Assembly (NCBI GenBank): GCA_011049425.1
Contig: DSBM01000141.1
Location: forward strand, 1-62,968
DNA length: 62,968 nt
Source of the DNA: Candidatus Aminicenantes bacterium
Lineage (GTDB): Bacteria > Acidobacteriota > Aminicenantia > UBA2199
Direction: 5' to 3'
Positions 34,715 to 42,932 of the stretch are shown piece by piece. The first letter of the stretch is position 1, and each line of letters begins with the position of its first letter. A model generated the notes under the pieces. It was not told where the DNA came from. It made no database searches and saw only the letters and a list, made by a program, of their open reading frames with translations. The position numbers were made by a program, and so were the translations under genes.

Positions 34715-35659
34715 ATGAGCAATTCAGTTCTTTTTAGAACGGCCGGCGTATGCATGGTTGCCGTAATCTTGATGTTGCCGGGCTCGATGCCAACCGCAGC
34801 CGCGGAGGGTGAACCCGCTTTTCTGGGCGTAGTTGTGCAATCCATTGACCACTCAGAAAAGAAAAGCCTGGGAATCACCCATGGGATCAAAGTCGTGGCA
34901 GTCGAGCCTGAGTCTGCCGCGGAAAAAGCTGGGGTCCGCAGGAACGATGCAATCCTCAGCCTGAACAACCAGGATATCCTGATGCCAAGAGACTTGATTT
35001 CTCTGGTAAGAAAGCACAAGCCGGGTGACAAGGTAACCCTGATTCTCTTCCGTGACGGCAAAGAGAAAAAGATCGCCGTGCATCTACAGGAAAGAAAGGC
35101 GTTGGGAAAGGATAAGCCGTGGCATGAGATGGGCGGTCGCAAGGGATTTCAAATGCAGCCGCGGCCCTGGCTCGGAATCAGATTGCACGCCATGAATGAC
35201 GAATTGGCGTCTTATTTTCAGGTTACGCCTGAAGATGGTGTCCTGGCCCTGGAAACGGAAAAAGATGGTCCCGCGGCCAGGGGCGGCCTGCGGGCGGGGG
35301 ATGTGATCCGGCAATTGGACAACGAGCGCGTGCGACGCCCATCCGATGTAACCCGGATTCTCAACGAATTGGAGTGTGGAAGAGAAGTCCAGGTGCAGGT
35401 CATGAGGAGAGGAAAGACCAAAACCCTTACGGTTACGATCGGCGAAGCGCAATGGGGCAAAGAATTACGCTATCACTTGTTCCGAAAAGACAAAGATGAG
35501 CCGGGTGAAGGTCTGTCACCCTTTCCGCAAGCATTGAGAAACTTGCGTTTCCGGCTGCCCCGGCATGTAGATGAACACATGCAACTCCGTGTGCCCCGCC
35601 GCCTGCAGCGTGATTGGGAAGAGCGCCGCATACACAAACGGCGGCGGGCCTCGATCTGA
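34715..35659 (+). CDS. Secreted protein with two PDZ domains
   Basis: 314 residues: a signal peptide (FRTAGVCMVAVILMLPGSMPTAAA), PDZ1 (about 30-120; GIKVVAVEPESAAEKAGVRRNDAILSLN) and PDZ2 (about 148-240; DGVLALETEKDGPAARGGLRAGD). The basic C-terminus has no trypsin-like domain, so it is not a DegP/HtrA protease. PDZ-only envelope proteins often act as scaffolds or adaptors for proteases. A strong AGGAGG precedes the ATG at 34715. There is no clear promoter; the weak candidate TTGTCA at about 34668 lies near it. Confidence 0.85.
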   Translation: MSNSVLFRTAGVCMVAVILMLPGSMPTAAAEGEPAFLGVVVQSIDHSEKKSLGITHGIKVVAVEPESAAEKAGVRRNDAILSLNNQDILMPRDLISLVRKHKPGDKVTLILFRDGKEKKIAVHLQERKALGKDKPWHEMGGRKGFQMQPRPWLGIRLHAMNDELASYFQVTPEDGVLALETEKDGPAARGGLRAGDVIRQLDNERVRRPSDVTRILNELECGREVQVQVMRRGKTKTLTVTIGEAQWGKELRYHLFRKDKDEPGEGLSPFPQALRNLRFRLPRHVDEHMQLRVPRRLQRDWEERRIHKRRRASI

Positions 35660-35685
35660 TTCTCTGTAGTCGCTTTGGCGTGCCA

Positions 35686-35721
35686 CCTCTCCCGGCAGGG
35701 TTGACCGCCTTCCGGGAGGGG
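35686..35721. promoter_or_regulatory. Inverted repeat overlapping a promoter
   Basis: CCTCTCCCGG (35686-35695) pairs with CCGGGAGGGG (35712-35721) over ten positions with one G-T pair. It lies across the -35 and spacer of the promoter at 35701-35729, so it could be an operator, or an RNA hairpin ending the upstream PDZ transcript (no T run follows). Confidence 0.4.
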
Positions 35722-35729
35722 TCTACAAT
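35701..35729 (+). promoter_or_regulatory. Promoter of the HD-domain gene
   Basis: TTGACC (35701-35706), 17 bp, TACAAT (35724-35729). The 17-bp spacer contains the right arm of the inverted repeat described at 35686-35721. Confidence 0.6.
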
Positions 35730-35776
35730 TGGATTGTGAATAAACCCATTCCGCAGATTATCCATCAATTTTTCGC

Positions 35777-36334
35777 ATGAACTCGAAGCGGAATTTGAAT
35801 CCTTTCCGGGCTTCAAAGATCGATTTGTCCGCTTTGTATGTCACTATCGAAAACAATCACCCTTTTAACCGGCTGGAGCCGGGGATTCACGGTGCCGGCC
35901 ACGCCAGGCGGGTATTGCTGTTCAGCCAGTTGATCGCTGCCTTGATCGAGGAAGCACCGGATGCGGTGCCCGTGGACCGGCCCCTGCTTCTGATTGCATC
36001 CCTGTTACATGATTGCGGTAGAAGAAACAACGGCATCGATCCGGAGCATGCCTACCGTTCAGCGGAGATGGCAGTGGAGTTTTGCCGCCGGCACGATATC
36101 GGGTGTGATCGGGAAAAACTGCGGGATTGCATTCGTTACCATTGCAAGTCCGGGTGTTATCCATTGCGCGATCCATCCATTGAGGCGCGGATTCTGGCTG
36201 ACGCCGACAAACTCGACCGTTTCCGCTTTCATTCAGCCTCCTCCCCGCTGAACGCATCACTTCTCGAATTAAACGTCAGCCACGATCTTATCCCAATGGC
36301 CAGGGACCTCAACGGGCATCCGTCGGCGTGTTGA
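35777..36334 (+). CDS. HD-domain metal-dependent phosphohydrolase
   Basis: 185 residues. The metal-binding pattern is seen as HGAGHARRVLLFS (about 38-50), the HD pair in LLIASLLHDCGRRNNG, and the final Asp in ILADADKLDRFRFH. This matches small HD/HDc hydrolases that act on nucleotides or other phosphates. The substrate is unknown. The ATG lacks a recognisable ribosome site, so the start may be downstream, though no other ATG occurs before the HD core. Its promoter lies about 50 bp upstream. Confidence 0.78.
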   Translation: MNSKRNLNPFRASKIDLSALYVTIENNHPFNRLEPGIHGAGHARRVLLFSQLIAALIEEAPDAVPVDRPLLLIASLLHDCGRRNNGIDPEHAYRSAEMAVEFCRRHDIGCDREKLRDCIRYHCKSGCYPLRDPSIEARILADADKLDRFRFHSASSPLNASLLELNVSHDLIPMARDLNGHPSAC

Positions 36335-36349
36335 TTCCAGCTGCGGCGA

Positions 36350-36379
36350 TTGGATTTGTATCCGGGCAGTTCGTATAAT
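36350..36379 (+). promoter_or_regulatory. Promoter of the lipoprotein cyclophilin gene
   Basis: TTGGAT (36350-36355), 18 bp, consensus TATAAT (36374-36379). The ATG at 36402 follows with GGAG in a leader of about 16 nt. Confidence 0.55.
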
Positions 36380-36401
36380 AAACTACGCGGAGAGGAACGA
36401 G

Positions 36402-38078
36402 ATGAAAATCATTTGTTTGGGTTTGTGCCTGATCGTGGTGCAGACCGGGTGCGCCACCTCGCCGGATCAGAAGCCGATGGTGGAAAAGACGCCTGGGGTT
36501 CCGCTGGGAACACTGGAAATCCTGCGGGCGGAAGATTCGCGAAATTGCCATGCCCTGCTGCAGATGGCCGCTTCCTTGAACTTCGATCGCGCTTTTCTGG
36601 CGGAGCGGCTGGCCATCGCCTCGGGACGAATTCCATGTTTTCAAACCTGGCAATTGCTGGCGGCACAGTTCGGACACCATGAAAACGTGGCCCGGGCATT
36701 GGCCGTGGCCGTGCGTTTTCCGGAAACGCAGTTTCCCGGGGATAAAGTTTTGGGCACACTCCTGGAACTGCCACCTTCTCAGGCTGTTGCGGAGACCCTG
36801 ATGTACCTCGATACGGATGCGGCTTTTCAGGCGGCACTCGGGCTGAAACCCTACCAGCGTACGGTTGCAAAAAACCTGTGGCGCATGAAGTCCCGCGTGA
36901 ACAAGGAAATTCTCAATCTCTTTTTCGAAAAATTTCCCAGAGAAACCGTAATCTCCTTGTCGCGCATGAAGGTTGAAGGATTTCTCAGCAAAGAGATACT
37001 GCAGCGCATGCCCTGGCAGCAGCGGCAGATTGGGTGCGCGGTTTGCCTCCATGCGCAGGATTTCCTTGCCGACCCGTCATGGCAGGTCCGTATTGCTGCA
37101 CTGCGCAAAGCCCAATCAGGTAATGCCGTCCGTTCTTTATTGAACGATCCCAGCGCCCTGGTGCGTTGGGAAGCCTTGAGAGCCATGCTGCGCATCGACC
37201 CCCATTGGCAACCGCAAGATATCGATTCGCTGCATCCCTGGGAAGCGGAAACCCTGGCGGCGGCAGCGCATACTCCGGCGGAAACCGTGAAAAGCCTATT
37301 TGCAAAGGGAGGCGTTTACGCCGAAATCACAGCGCCCCATATGCCGGAAGAAGCGGCCCAGGCGGTTCTGGCAGAGAAACTCTCCCATCGTGCGCGCATC
37401 CGTTACCTGGAAAAGTGTTTTGGAGAAGAGCGGGCTGTTGCGGAAGCCAAACAACTTTTCCAGACGCATGATTCGGCTTACGCGTTGGAATACCTGCTTG
37501 GCCGCAAAAGTGGAATCGACCGCAACGCCCTGGCCGCTGAAGCCAGGCTCAGGGACAATTTTGCCTCCGTGCTGGCGGATTTCGGCTTTTTGACGCCCCC
37601 GATTGGGGAAAGTACACCGAACCGCTATGCTCTTGCCTTAAAAGAGGTTGAAAAATACCGGGGCTTTCGCGTCCATACCGGGCAGGGAACAATGGAATGC
37701 CGGTTTTTTGGCGAACAGGCGCCACTGACATGCGCCTCATTTATCAACCTGGTTAAAAGCGGGTTTTTCGACGGGCTCGTGGTTCACCGGGTCGTGCCCG
37801 GTTTCGTCACCCAGGACGGTGATCCCAGTGGAAGCGGATCCGGCGGCCCCGGATACACCCTGCGTTGCGAGTACAATGAATTGAAATACGACCGGGCGGG
37901 CCGCGTGGGCATGGCTCTTTCGGGCAAAGATACGGGAGGCAGCCAGTATTTCATCACCCACGCACCCGCCCCGCATCTGGATCACCGTTACACGGTTTTC
38001 GCCCAGGTGGACAAGGGGCTGGATGTGTTGTCCCAACTCCGTCAGTATGACCGCGTGGAGCGGATCGATTTGCTGTGA
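36402..38078 (+). CDS. Lipoprotein with N-terminal helical region and C-terminal cyclophilin
   Basis: 558 residues. The lipobox is in CLIVVQTGCATS (Cys17 lipidated). About 380 residues of helix-rich sequence follow, probably HEAT/ARM-like (RIAALRKAQSGNAVRSLLNDPSALVRWEALRAMLRI). The last about 150 residues are a cyclophilin-type peptidyl-prolyl isomerase: FGEQAPLTCASFINLVKSGFFDGLVVHRVVPGFVTQDGDP, GRVGMALSGKDTGGSQYFITHAPAPHLD. It should assist folding at the outer or inner membrane on the periplasmic side. The cyclophilin active-site Arg (HRVVPGF) is present. The N-terminal region presumably recruits substrates; this is inference. Confidence 0.87.
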   Translation: MKIICLGLCLIVVQTGCATSPDQKPMVEKTPGVPLGTLEILRAEDSRNCHALLQMAASLNFDRAFLAERLAIASGRIPCFQTWQLLAAQFGHHENVARALAVAVRFPETQFPGDKVLGTLLELPPSQAVAETLMYLDTDAAFQAALGLKPYQRTVAKNLWRMKSRVNKEILNLFFEKFPRETVISLSRMKVEGFLSKEILQRMPWQQRQIGCAVCLHAQDFLADPSWQVRIAALRKAQSGNAVRSLLNDPSALVRWEALRAMLRIDPHWQPQDIDSLHPWEAETLAAAAHTPAETVKSLFAKGGVYAEITAPHMPEEAAQAVLAEKLSHRARIRYLEKCFGEERAVAEAKQLFQTHDSAYALEYLLGRKSGIDRNALAAEARLRDNFASVLADFGFLTPPIGESTPNRYALALKEVEKYRGFRVHTGQGTMECRFFGEQAPLTCASFINLVKSGFFDGLVVHRVVPGFVTQDGDPSGSGSGGPGYTLRCEYNELKYDRAGRVGMALSGKDTGGSQYFITHAPAPHLDHRYTVFAQVDKGLDVLSQLRQYDRVERIDLL

Positions 38079-38106
38079 TACCAGGTCATGCCAGGAGACC
38101 GGCAGT

Positions 38107-38478
38107 TTAAGTCCAGAGAAATGCGGTTTCAACTTCACCGACCGTGCTGCCCGCGACCACCGCATGATTCAGACCATGGGTTGCTTCCGTGTGACCTCCC
38201 ACAATGGATACGCCCAGGCAGAGACAAGCCTCGTGAATCTGAGTAAAAATTGCGTCGGCATCGGAACGGCGGGCACGGCTTTGCGGTAAGAGGATGCAGG
38301 CTTGAAACCAGCAGGGACGCGCACCGCTGGTTGCCACGTCGTTGGCGTTGACGTGGACCGCATACCAACCGATCCGGTCCGAGAGCATTGCTTCCAGCAT
38401 GTCTGGAGGTAACTTTCCCAGTCCCCGGAAGGGATCATTGCCATTCTCTATTGATTTTCGCCTTTTTGGGGGAGGCAT
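38107..38478 (-). pseudogene. Decayed AIR synthase/HypE-like gene fragment
   Basis: 123 codons with two recognisable blocks of the AIR synthase-related family: GLGKLPPDMLEAMLS (N-terminal end of the domain) joined directly to DRIGWYAVHVNANDVATSGARP, then EACLCLGVSIVGGHTEATHG. In intact relatives about 45 residues containing the ATP-binding GEDAAxID-like region lie between these blocks, and about 180 more residues follow GGHTE. Here both are missing, so the gene has an internal in-frame deletion and a 3' truncation. The ATG at 38478 is followed by PPPKRRKS. It is convergent with the cyclophilin gene. Confidence 0.78.
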
Positions 38479-38597
38479 GACACCATTATATACAGGCGGG
38501 TTGCGAGTTCCAGGCAAAACCTTTACCCGCCTGTTTCGTATGAGTCTTATCCATTTGCAGATTCGCGCAGGAGTGTGCATATACAAGTCGGTTTTCA

Positions 38598-38606
38598 TGC
38601 TATAAC
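38598..38606 (+). promoter_or_regulatory. Extended -10 of the second DMT gene
   Basis: TGCTATAAC, an extended -10 (TG-n-TATAAC), 21 bp before the ATG at 38628. No clear -35. Confidence 0.4.
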
Positions 38607-38627
38607 TGGTTCGGGTAGAGATCAGCG

Positions 38628-39575
38628 ATGAACGCATATATGGCGGGCGCCACTATTGAGCGTTCGGGGTTTGGCTACGCTTTTTTTACTTTTACCTGCT
38701 TTGGAGTCACCAATTTCCTGTTGGGCGTGATTGCCGAGCAAGCCACCGCTGCAGATCAGGTTGTTCTGGTTGCACCCGTGGTGCTGTGGTTGGGCACAGG
38801 CCTGCTGGGGTTGGCTTTCCTCCTGTCACCCAGGGGAAAATCCCTGTGGCGGAAGGCCGTTTCAAACCCCGGACATTTCTGGATGGCAGCGGCAGCCGGA
38901 GTATGCCTGGCACTGGGGATGCTGACCCTGAAACTCGGGTTCCTGGCTGACCCCGCATCCAAAGGACCGATTACGGCCGTTACCGCCGCAAACGCGGTTG
39001 TGGTGGCCCTGCTGGTTCGCTTTTTGCTGAGGGAACGGTTGCTTTGGCCTCAATGGGGAGGAATCCTGGTCACGGTGGCGGGCATTTCCGTAATGGCGCT
39101 TTCAGCCGGTGGCGGCAACGCCTTGCGTGGACTGGGATATGGTGTAATCACCCTGACCTGTTTTGGTATTACCAACACCGTTCTCAAGCTATTGGGTCAC
39201 CGGGGTATGCCCTCCATGTCCGCGGCGATCACGATCTGGCTTGCCGTGGGCGCCTGCGGGGCCTTTGGAATCGTTGTCGCCACTGTGACGGGTCCGAATA
39301 TATTTCAACTCAAACCAATCTACCTATTGCCGGCCGCCCTGGTGGCGGGCCTGTCTCTGGGTGCCGGGATGTGGTCCCTGAAGCGCGGTGTGACGGTAGG
39401 GCGGGCGGGCCCGGTGACGGCTATTGCCGGAGCCAACGCGTGGCTGGTCACCGTGCTGGACTTGCTGGCGTTCCGGCATTTTCCGTCACCACTTAAATTA
39501 ACCGGGATGGTTATCGCGTTGATCGGGGTGGCGTTTCTGGCACTCTCAATGCCTCGGCGTGGGTTCAGGGGATGA
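38628..39575 (+). CDS. DMT/EamA-like transporter
   Basis: 315-residue membrane protein with about ten segments and internal duplication: YAFFTFTCFGVTNFLLGV near the start and GYGVITLTCFGITNTVLKLLG in the middle. GPITAVTAANAVVVALLVRFLLRE and GPVTAIAGANAWLVTVLDLLAF are the matching C-ends of the two halves, typical of DMT permeases. The substrate is unknown. The ribosome site is weak (GAGATCAGCG), and the leader is about 15 nt. It converges on leuS with an 11-bp overlap. Confidence 0.82.
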   Translation: MNAYMAGATIERSGFGYAFFTFTCFGVTNFLLGVIAEQATAADQVVLVAPVVLWLGTGLLGLAFLLSPRGKSLWRKAVSNPGHFWMAAAAGVCLALGMLTLKLGFLADPASKGPITAVTAANAVVVALLVRFLLRERLLWPQWGGILVTVAGISVMALSAGGGNALRGLGYGVITLTCFGITNTVLKLLGHRGMPSMSAAITIWLAVGACGAFGIVVATVTGPNIFQLKPIYLLPAALVAGLSLGAGMWSLKRGVTVGRAGPVTAIAGANAWLVTVLDLLAFRHFPSPLKLTGMVIALIGVAFLALSMPRRGFRG

Positions 39576-42030
39576 TATTGAGTATGCGTCCGGGAATAAA
39601 GATCACTTTGCGGAAAGGACCTTCACCCACATGGCGGTGGATGGTTGCATCACGCAACGCGTAAGTCATTACCGTGTCCTGATCGGCGTTGTTCGGCACC
39701 CGGATGCTGCCGCGGAATTTGCCTTTTACCTGCACGCCGATCTCAACTTCCTGATCAAGCAGGAAACGCGGATCATGCTGCGGCCAGGAAGCGTCCAGGA
39801 CCAGGCCTGGAAATCCCGCTTGTTCCCACAGCTCACACGCGAAATGGGGAGCAAAAGGAGTCAATAATACCAGTAGATCGCGCACGGTTTCGCTGGCCAC
39901 CCCCCGGAGTTGAAGAGACAGGGCGTTGGTAAACTCCATGAAAGCGGAAACAGCGGTATTGAACTTGAAGCTCTCCAGGCGGTCGGTAACGTCGTGAATC
40001 ATGCGGTGACGCAGACGGGCTACGGCGTCACTCTCCGTTTCGCGGCGCTGGTCGGAAGCAATCCAGCCGGTGACCAGTTCCCAGGTGCGTTTCAGGAAAC
40101 GGTATACTCCGATGATGCCCCGATCCGACCATTCGCTGTCCTGTTCCGGCGGGCCGATAAAGAGTTCATACATGCGCAGGGTATCCGTACCGAATTCAGC
40201 CATGATCTCATCGGGACTGACCACATTGCCCTTGGACTTGGACATCTTTTCAATGCGCCCGGTTTTTTCGCTGCGTCGCGTCACCATGCCGATGCAGAAG
40301 AGGCGCTTATAGGGCTCTTCCCATTGAACCTCACCGATATCAAAGAGGAATTTCTGGTAAAAACGCGCGTATAGCAAGTGCAGAATGGCGTGTTCAATGC
40401 CACCCACGTATTGATCAACCGGCATCCAGCGGGCTTCCAGGTCGGGATCGACCAGGGCTTTGTTGTAGTGGGGGCTGATGTAGCGCAAATGATACCAGCA
40501 TGAACCCGCCCATTGGGGCATGGTATTGGTTTCCCGCTTGGCTGGACCGCCGCAATGCGGGCAGGCCACATTGACCCAGTCATCAATGCCGGCCAGGGGG
40601 GATTCTCCGGTGCCTGTCGGTTCATAGTGCTCCACGTCGGGCAAGAGTACGGGAAGGTCTTTTTCCGGAACCGGTACCTCTCCGCATTGGGGACAGATGA
40701 TGATGGGAATGGGTTCCCCCCAATAGCGTTGCCGAGAAAACACCCAATCCCGCAGTTTGTAGTTCACCCTGGATTCTCCAAGCCCGCGGCTTGTCAGTTC
40801 ATCCGTAATGAGACGACGCCCTTTATGGCTGGAAACGCCGTCAAACCTGCCGCTGTTGACCATGACGCCCTCACCTTCATATGCGACCGCCAGTGAATCG
40901 TCTTGGTTTTTTACCGTGTCAGGAGATGAAATCACTTCGCGGATGGGCAGGTTGAAGCGGGTCGCGAATTCAAAATCCCTCTGGTCGTGAGCAGGGACCG
41001 CCATGATGGCGCCGGTACCGTACGACATGAGCACGTAATCTGAAATCCATACCGGAATTTCTCTTCCGTTGACCGGGTTGAGCGCATACGCGCCGGTAAA
41101 AACCCCGGTTTTTTCCTTATCCAGGGCGCTGCGCTGCAATTCCGACTTACGCCGGGCCTGTTCAAGATATTCTCTTATCCCGGTTTTCTGCGCTTCTGAA
41201 GCAATGCGCATCACCAGTGGATGCTCGGGGGCCAGAACCATGTAGGTGGCGCCGAACAATGTATCCGCTCGAGTGGTAAAAACGCGTACATCGTGAGCAT
41301 CTTTGGATTCCGCCTCATGAATGCGAAACACCACTTCGGTGCCGTCACTGCGGCCGATCCAGTTGCGTTGCAGGATTTTAACCCGTTCCGGCCAATCCAG
41401 GTCATCCAGATCCTTAAGCAGCCGATCTGCATAGCGGGTAATGCGCAACATCCATTGCATGAGATCTCTCTGGACAACCGGACTGCCGCATCGTTCACAA
41501 CCGCCATTGATCACTTCTTCATTGGCAAGACCGGTTTTGCAGCTGTCACACCAGTTAATGGGTACCATCTGGCGATAGGCGAGGCCGGCCTTGAACATTT
41601 TTACAAAAATCCACTGTGTCCAACGGTAATACCCGGGATCCGAAGTGTTGATCTCCCGTTCCCAATCGTACATGCACCCGAAGCGCTGGAGTTGTTGCTT
41701 GAATTTTTTGATGTTGCTTTTTACGCTGACGCGGGGGTTGATTTTTTTCTTAATGGCGTCGTTTTCCGCGGGGAGCCCAAATGCATCCCAACCCATGGGA
41801 TGCAACACATTGTAGCCGCGAATGGACATGTATCGACTCCACACATCGCTCAGTACATAGCCGCGTGGGTGTCCGACATGCAGGCCGCTGCCGCTGGCGT
41901 ACGGGAACATGTCCATACAGAAATACTTGTGTTCAGACTTGGACGTGTCGCAGCGATGAAGATTTTTTTCCGTCCAGATGCGTTGCCACTTTTCTTCATA
42001 CCTGGCGGGGAGAAAGTCCGTTTGAATCAT
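39565..42030 (-). CDS. leuS: Leucyl-tRNA synthetase
   Basis: 821-residue class I aminoacyl-tRNA synthetase. The HIGH-type motif is in YASGSGLHVGHPRGYVLSDV, the CP1 editing domain includes FTTRADTLFGATYMVLAPEHP and GTGAIMAVPAHDQRDFEFA, and KMSKS is in KMSKSKGNVVSPDEI. Zinc-type CxxC pairs occur in NWCDSCKTGLANEEVINGGCERCG. The ATG at 42030 has AGGAG at 8 nt; the longer form would overlap the TTGGAG-16-TATAAT promoter at 42085-42112. It charges tRNA-Leu. Length and motif set are normal. Confidence 0.97.
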   Translation of the reverse strand: MIQTDFLPARYEEKWQRIWTEKNLHRCDTSKSEHKYFCMDMFPYASGSGLHVGHPRGYVLSDVWSRYMSIRGYNVLHPMGWDAFGLPAENDAIKKKINPRVSVKSNIKKFKQQLQRFGCMYDWEREINTSDPGYYRWTQWIFVKMFKAGLAYRQMVPINWCDSCKTGLANEEVINGGCERCGSPVVQRDLMQWMLRITRYADRLLKDLDDLDWPERVKILQRNWIGRSDGTEVVFRIHEAESKDAHDVRVFTTRADTLFGATYMVLAPEHPLVMRIASEAQKTGIREYLEQARRKSELQRSALDKEKTGVFTGAYALNPVNGREIPVWISDYVLMSYGTGAIMAVPAHDQRDFEFATRFNLPIREVISSPDTVKNQDDSLAVAYEGEGVMVNSGRFDGVSSHKGRRLITDELTSRGLGESRVNYKLRDWVFSRQRYWGEPIPIIICPQCGEVPVPEKDLPVLLPDVEHYEPTGTGESPLAGIDDWVNVACPHCGGPAKRETNTMPQWAGSCWYHLRYISPHYNKALVDPDLEARWMPVDQYVGGIEHAILHLLYARFYQKFLFDIGEVQWEEPYKRLFCIGMVTRRSEKTGRIEKMSKSKGNVVSPDEIMAEFGTDTLRMYELFIGPPEQDSEWSDRGIIGVYRFLKRTWELVTGWIASDQRRETESDAVARLRHRMIHDVTDRLESFKFNTAVSAFMEFTNALSLQLRGVASETVRDLLVLLTPFAPHFACELWEQAGFPGLVLDASWPQHDPRFLLDQEVEIGVQVKGKFRGSIRVPNNADQDTVMTYALRDATIHRHVGEGPFRKVIFIPGRILNIIP

Positions 42031-42084
42031 CTGCATAACTCCTGCGCGCCCGCGCTGAACCCGGCAAGGCGGGCGGGAAATTAA

Positions 42085-42112
42085 ATTATAGCATACAAAG
42101 GCAGCGCTCCAA
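42085..42112 (-). promoter_or_regulatory. Promoter of leuS
   Basis: Minus strand TTGGAG (42107-42112), 16 bp, TATAAT (42085-42090), with TG before the -10. The GC-rich leader of about 48 nt could form a hairpin (CGCCCGC with GCGGGCG); no leucine T-box was recognised. Confidence 0.6.
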
Positions 42113-42135
42113 AAGCCTGTGACAAAAAATTGTGG

Positions 42136-42164
42136 TTGACAATGCAAAACAGCTGTGCTAATTC
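42136..42164 (+). promoter_or_regulatory. Promoter of the twin-HTH MerR gene
   Basis: Consensus TTGACA (42136-42141), 17 bp, TAATTC (42159-42164). MerR-type regulators often act at promoters with 19-20 bp spacers; this one has a normal 17 bp, so classical MerR untwisting is not expected here. Confidence 0.6.
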
Positions 42165-42168
42165 TCTG

Positions 42169-42201
42169 TACGTGCACGTTACGATAACTATACGTTCACG
42201 T
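42169..42201 (+). promoter_or_regulatory. Probable operator: direct repeats TACGTKCACGT
   Basis: TACGTGCACGT (42169-42179) and TACGTTCACGT (42191-42201), 22 bp apart start to start, that is two helical turns, just after the predicted transcription start of the MerR-type gene. The first contains the palindrome ACGTGCACGT. Likely an autoregulatory site. Confidence 0.5.
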
Positions 42202-42212
42202 AGAGGTATGAA

Positions 42213-42932
42213 ATGACACCCAAAAATGTAATTTTCATTGACGAGTTGATCGGTATGATCGGTGTAGAAGAAACCCGGGTCCGGGAGTGGATGGAAAGCG
42301 GACTCCTGCATCCCATTGGCCAATCCGAAGACGGCCAAGCGGTTTTTTCAATGTTGCAGGTGGAACGTGCACGAAAAATCAGTCGTTTGGCGACTATGGG
42401 GTACAACCAGGCCGAGATCCGGCGCATTGTCCGCAAAGTCGGTATTCCTGGAGAAAACCCCAAACCCGATTCAATCAAAAACCACCAGCCTTTAACCGTG
42501 GGCGCTCTGGCCGATCGCGTCGGTGTGAGTCCCCGCACCATCAAACACTGGGAGGAAAAAGGCATTATTGAACCGGATATGCGCAGCGAGGGGGGCTTCA
42601 GGCTCTACTCCGAATCTTTTGTTTATCTGTGCCAGTTGGTCCGCGACCTGCAGCTGTTCGGGTACAGCCTGGATGAAATCAAAAATGTTTCCGATATGTT
42701 CCGCATGTTCATGACACTCCAGGCATCATTGGATGCACTTCCATGGGAGTCGGTAAATGAGCACCTCAGCGCCATGCTGCGGGAGATTTCCAACCTGGAC
42801 GAACGCATGGCCATGTTGAAAACGGGTATACGCCGTTGGGAAGGGCTTTTGGGTAAAAAAAGCCGGGAGATCACAACCTTGCAGCGTCGCAATCACAAAC
42901 GCAAAAAAGCCGCAAAAGGAGAAAGCCATTGA
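42213..42932 (+). CDS. MerR-family regulator with two MerR-like HTH domains
   Basis: 239 residues. A first MerR-like domain (about 1-75: FIDELIGMIGVEETRVREWMESGLLHP, then RLATMGYNQAEIRRIVRKVG) is followed by a second complete one (about 90-165: PLTVGALADRVGVSPRTIKHWEEKGIIEP, GGFRLYSES, LQLFGYSLDEIKNV). The C-terminal region is helical and ends in a basic tail, with no metal-binding cysteines. Two DNA-binding domains in tandem are unusual for MerR proteins, which normally have one per subunit and dimerise. GAGG is upstream. The gene overlaps the hydrolase-like gene by 4 bp, indicating a regulatory pair. The signal is unknown. Confidence 0.85.
   Translation: MTPKNVIFIDELIGMIGVEETRVREWMESGLLHPIGQSEDGQAVFSMLQVERARKISRLATMGYNQAEIRRIVRKVGIPGENPKPDSIKNHQPLTVGALADRVGVSPRTIKHWEEKGIIEPDMRSEGGFRLYSESFVYLCQLVRDLQLFGYSLDEIKNVSDMFRMFMTLQASLDALPWESVNEHLSAMLREISNLDERMAMLKTGIRRWEGLLGKKSREITTLQRRNHKRKKAAKGESH

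Noticed and set aside
41221-42084. 287-codon plus-strand frame opposite leuS
   Set aside because: Antisense shadow; leuS on the minus strand has all class I synthetase motifs and a promoter.
42042-42084. T-box leader in front of leuS
   Set aside because: No T-box sequence or specifier hairpin could be recognised in the short GC-rich leader.
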